Assembly: GCA_937974295.1 (NCBI GenBank)
Contig: CALBWN010000062.1
Span: forward strand, 1 to 25,240
Length of the DNA stretch: 25,240 nucleotides
Direction: 5' to 3'
From: an uncultured Candidatus Saccharibacteria bacterium
GTDB lineage: Bacteria > Patescibacteriota > Saccharimonadia > Saccharimonadales > Saccharimonadaceae
In this document: positions 23,334 through 25,240 of the stretch, piece after piece
How positions within the stretch are numbered: the stretch's first letter is position 1
Layout: each line of letters starts with the position of its first letter
Notes under the pieces: model-generated
Databases searched by the model: none
What the model was told of the DNA's origin: nothing
What the model saw: only the letters and a program-made list of their open reading frames with translations
Made by a program: the position numbers and the translations under genes

Positions 23334-23354
23334 CAGCTAAGCAAGAGAAGTGAG

Positions 23355-24401
23355 ATGATTACGAAGAGCCTCCATCGCTTGTGGCAGCATCGTCAGCCGA
23401 TGATTGCCTGCTTGCTGGGGCTGAGTGTCATAAGCGGCCTTGTCGTGGCAAGCTATGCTTCGGCCCAGAGCCCATCAGCAGTGCCAGCTCGACTTGTTAC
23501 TGTGGTAGAGAACGGTCGAGAGCGTGCTGTGTACTCGACTGCTTCGTCTGTGCGGGAGCTCATCGCTACCTCAGGTATGAAGATCGATGCCTCGCACGAC
23601 TCTGTCTCACCTCACCTTGATGCATCGCTTGCGCAAGCAGCGCCAACAGTGACAATCCAGCGTGCTCGGTTAGTCACTGTGATAGATGGTAAGAAACGTT
23701 CTCGTGTGCTCACCGCAGCACAAACGCCGCAGGACATTGCCAAGGCGGCTGGTACGGTACTCTACCGCGAGGATAGAGTCAGCTTCCAGACACCTGGCAA
23801 CATTGCACTGGACGGGCCAAGCGAGATGATGACTATTCACCGCGCACCAACGCATACAGTGACAGCGGAGGAGCCGATTGCATTTGCGACTGAGACAATC
23901 AAAGATAAGCAGCAATTCATCGGTAGCAAAACAATTAAGCGAGCTGGCCAGCCAGGCATGCGCCGCTTAACCTATACAGTCGAGATGAAGGATGGTGCTG
24001 AGGTGCAACGCCGCTTGACGGCGCAAACAGTGGTAAAGCAGCCGGTTGCGCAAGTAGAAATAGTTGGGACCAAGCCTAAGAATCCATTGACGAAGAGCAA
24101 GGGTGCGCATCACTTTACTGACAGCAAGGGGGTAAGCCACCGCGAGACATACTACGATTTGCCAATGAACGTTGCCATGCGTAACTGTGGTGGTGGCGCT
24201 TACACCATTCGCGATGATGGCGCTAAGGTCGATAAAGACGGCTACATCCTCGTGGCGGCGAATTATAGCAACTACCCACGCTGCTCGGTAGTTGAGACAA
24301 GCATGGGCCCAGGCAAAGTGTATGATACTGGCAGCTTTGCCACCAAGCATCCGCATGGCTTCGACCTCGCGACAGACTGGACGAAGGCGGACGGGAAGTA
24401 G
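23355..24401 (+). CDS. Secreted DUF348/G5 protein with a 3D-like (RlpA-fold) C-terminal domain
   Basis: A paralogue of the preceding protein in its first two thirds: a hydrophobic N-terminal segment ending V-V-A-S-Y-A-S-A-Q, two DUF348-like repeats (including LVTVVENGRERAVYST and LVTVIDGKKR), then a G5 domain closing in V-E-I-V-G-T-K-P-K. The last 80 residues differ: T-Y-Y-D-L, R-N-C-G-G-G, D-K-D-G-Y-I-L-V-A-A, V-E-T-S-M-G-P-G-K-V-Y-D-T-G and H-G-F-D-L-A-T-D-W. This resembles the double-psi barrel 3D domain of YabE/YuiC-type wall lytic transglycosylases, though the classic set of three aspartates is only partly visible. The ribosome site is weak (GAAGTGAG) and the gap from the Rpf-like gene is 21 nt, so the two are probably one operon. 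Confidence 0.78.
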   Translation: MITKSLHRLWQHRQPMIACLLGLSVISGLVVASYASAQSPSAVPARLVTVVENGRERAVYSTASSVRELIATSGMKIDASHDSVSPHLDASLAQAAPTVTIQRARLVTVIDGKKRSRVLTAAQTPQDIAKAAGTVLYREDRVSFQTPGNIALDGPSEMMTIHRAPTHTVTAEEPIAFATETIKDKQQFIGSKTIKRAGQPGMRRLTYTVEMKDGAEVQRRLTAQTVVKQPVAQVEIVGTKPKNPLTKSKGAHHFTDSKGVSHRETYYDLPMNVAMRNCGGGAYTIRDDGAKVDKDGYILVAANYSNYPRCSVVETSMGPGKVYDTGSFATKHPHGFDLATDWTKADGK

Positions 24402-24512
24402 GCTATCCTTTCTCTCTTCATAGTTGTAGATAATTAGGTGAGAAAATGACAAAAACTGAGAGTAGCTAGTGGGAGCATAAGAAACTCACGCAGAGCATAC
24501 TATCGCTAACCC

Positions 24513-24521
24513 TGGTATAAT
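24513..24521 (+). promoter_or_regulatory. Extended -10 promoter of rsmA, leaderless
   Basis: TGG-TATAAT at 24513-24521, six bases before the ATG at 24528; the predicted start falls on the A of the ATG. No Shine-Dalgarno. The 126-nt gap before it (24402-24527) holds no other recognisable feature. Confidence 0.65.
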
Positions 24522-24527
24522 ACAACT

Positions 24528-25240
24528 ATGGCATTACAAAACAAAAAATCCCTAGGGCAGCATTGGCTCAAAGACCCGGATATGCTGGCGGCGATTGCCG
24601 ATGCGGCAGCGCTGACCCCTGATGATACAGTACTAGAGATTGGCCCGGGACTTGGCACATTGACGAGCCGGCTCCTTGCTCGGGCAGGCAGGGTAACCGC
24701 GGTGGAGTACGACGCCGACCTCGCGCGCAAACTACCAGGGCAATTCCCTGGCAAGCAGTTAACGGTTGTACACGAAGATATTCTGCAGTTTGACCTCAGC
24801 CAGCTTCCCGCTGACTATGTCGTGGTAGCAAATGTGCCGTATTATATTACGAGTAAGATTGTCCAGAAGCTGCTAACGGCAGAGAATAAGCCGCGCCGCA
24901 CGGTGCTGATGGTACAAAAGGAAGTGGCTGAGCGAATTGCCGCTAAGCCCGGTGCGATGAGCCTGCTGGGAGTGAGCGCTCAGCTCTATGCTGAGGCGAC
25001 GCTTGGCCCAGTGGTACCACGCCAATTCTTTGTGCCACCGCCCAAGGTAGATTCGCAGGTGGTGGTGCTCGAGACGCGTGCTCAGCCTCTCGTGTCGCCA
25101 GCGGACGAAAAGGATTTCTTCCGCGTGGTACGGGCGGGCTTTGTAGCCAAGCGCAAGAAGCTGCGCAGTGCACTTGCGGCAGGCCTTGCACTAGATAAGA
25201 CAGAAATCGAGACGATACTACAGAACGCTGGTATATCGCC
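24528..25240 (+). CDS. rsmA: 16S rRNA dimethyladenosine transferase, 3' end cut by the window
   Basis: RsmA (KsgA) dimethylates two adjacent adenines in the helix 45 loop near the 3' end of 16S rRNA during small-subunit assembly. The visible 237 residues show the family pattern: an opening K-K-S-L-G-Q-H-W-L with the Q-H-W-L variant of the usual Q-N-F-L, the S-adenosylmethionine site L-E-I-G-P-G-L-G-T-L-T, an acidic T-A-V-E-Y-D-A-D, H-E-D-I-L after the third strand, catalytic NVPYYIT, M-V-Q-K-E-V-A-E-R, and F-F-V-P-P-P-K-V-D-S. About 25-40 residues of the C-terminal helical domain are missing because the window ends. It appears to be read from its own leaderless promoter. Confidence 0.95.
   Translation, partial: MALQNKKSLGQHWLKDPDMLAAIADAAALTPDDTVLEIGPGLGTLTSRLLARAGRVTAVEYDADLARKLPGQFPGKQLTVVHEDILQFDLSQLPADYVVVANVPYYITSKIVQKLLTAENKPRRTVLMVQKEVAERIAAKPGAMSLLGVSAQLYAEATLGPVVPRQFFVPPPKVDSQVVVLETRAQPLVSPADEKDFFRVVRAGFVAKRKKLRSALAAGLALDKTEIETILQNAGIS

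Noticed and set aside
1..25240. CRISPR array, insertion sequence, tRNA or rRNA genes
   Set aside because: No regularly spaced repeats, transposase motifs or tRNA/rRNA blocks were found on either strand.

Overview
The window looks like a piece of a reduced Patescibacteria/CPR chromosome, most likely Candidatus Saccharibacteria (TM7). The support is indirect: roughly half G+C by eye, an N-terminally shortened MurE-type ligase, an Rpf-like muralytic protein next to a paralogous G5/DUF348 protein, a very acidic tail-anchored protein, and many genes started from an extended -10 box just upstream of the ATG. TGA is used as a stop codon by several genes (for example at 4981-4983), so the recoded SR1/Gracilibacteria lineages are excluded. 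The lineage is an inference; no rRNA or ribosomal protein gene is present to fix it.

Layout. 1-89 is the end of an HtrA-like protease. 124-1236 (minus) is a cytosolic protein with a TY-Chap (YbjN/CesT-like chaperone) domain. 1471-9721 is a compact plus-strand operon for a surface polysaccharide: chain-length regulator, initiating phosphoglycosyl transferase, GT4, EpsG-like polymerase, GT14, GT2, pyruvyl transferase, Wzx flippase and a VanZ-like protein. Most junctions overlap or have a strong Shine-Dalgarno. A single promoter precedes the operon, divergent to the TY-Chap gene. 9722-10295 has no convincing protein gene but carries what looks like a complete small-RNA gene of about 240 nt, with promoter, operator-like palindrome, hairpin series and terminator. 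10296-10535 (minus) is a small membrane protein with a palindromic operator in its promoter. 10894-12324 is pyruvate kinase. 12917-16402 encodes a 1161-residue acidic, repeat-bearing, tail-anchored protein behind a structured leader. Then follow a UvrD/PcrA helicase, a MurE-like ligase, a 602-residue protein with a transglutaminase-like Cys-His-Asp pattern coupled to a 56-residue peptide, a cluster of perfect inverted repeats, an RpfB-like muralytic protein, its paralogue with a 3D-like C-terminal domain, and the start of rsmA (ksgA).

How it fits together. Much of the window concerns the cell envelope: building and exporting a probably pyruvylated polysaccharide, making peptidoglycan precursors, and cutting or remodelling peptidoglycan, with HtrA quality control at the left edge. 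Two initiation styles coexist. Polysaccharide genes use Shine-Dalgarno sites, while pyk, uvrD, murE, the 602-residue gene and rsmA have a -10 box 6-10 nt before the ATG and no Shine-Dalgarno, which predicts leaderless or nearly leaderless mRNAs. The best candidates for undescribed biology are the structured RNA at 9957-10197, the transglutaminase-like/small-peptide pair with its abutting hairpins at 20018-22061, and the acidic tail-anchored protein.
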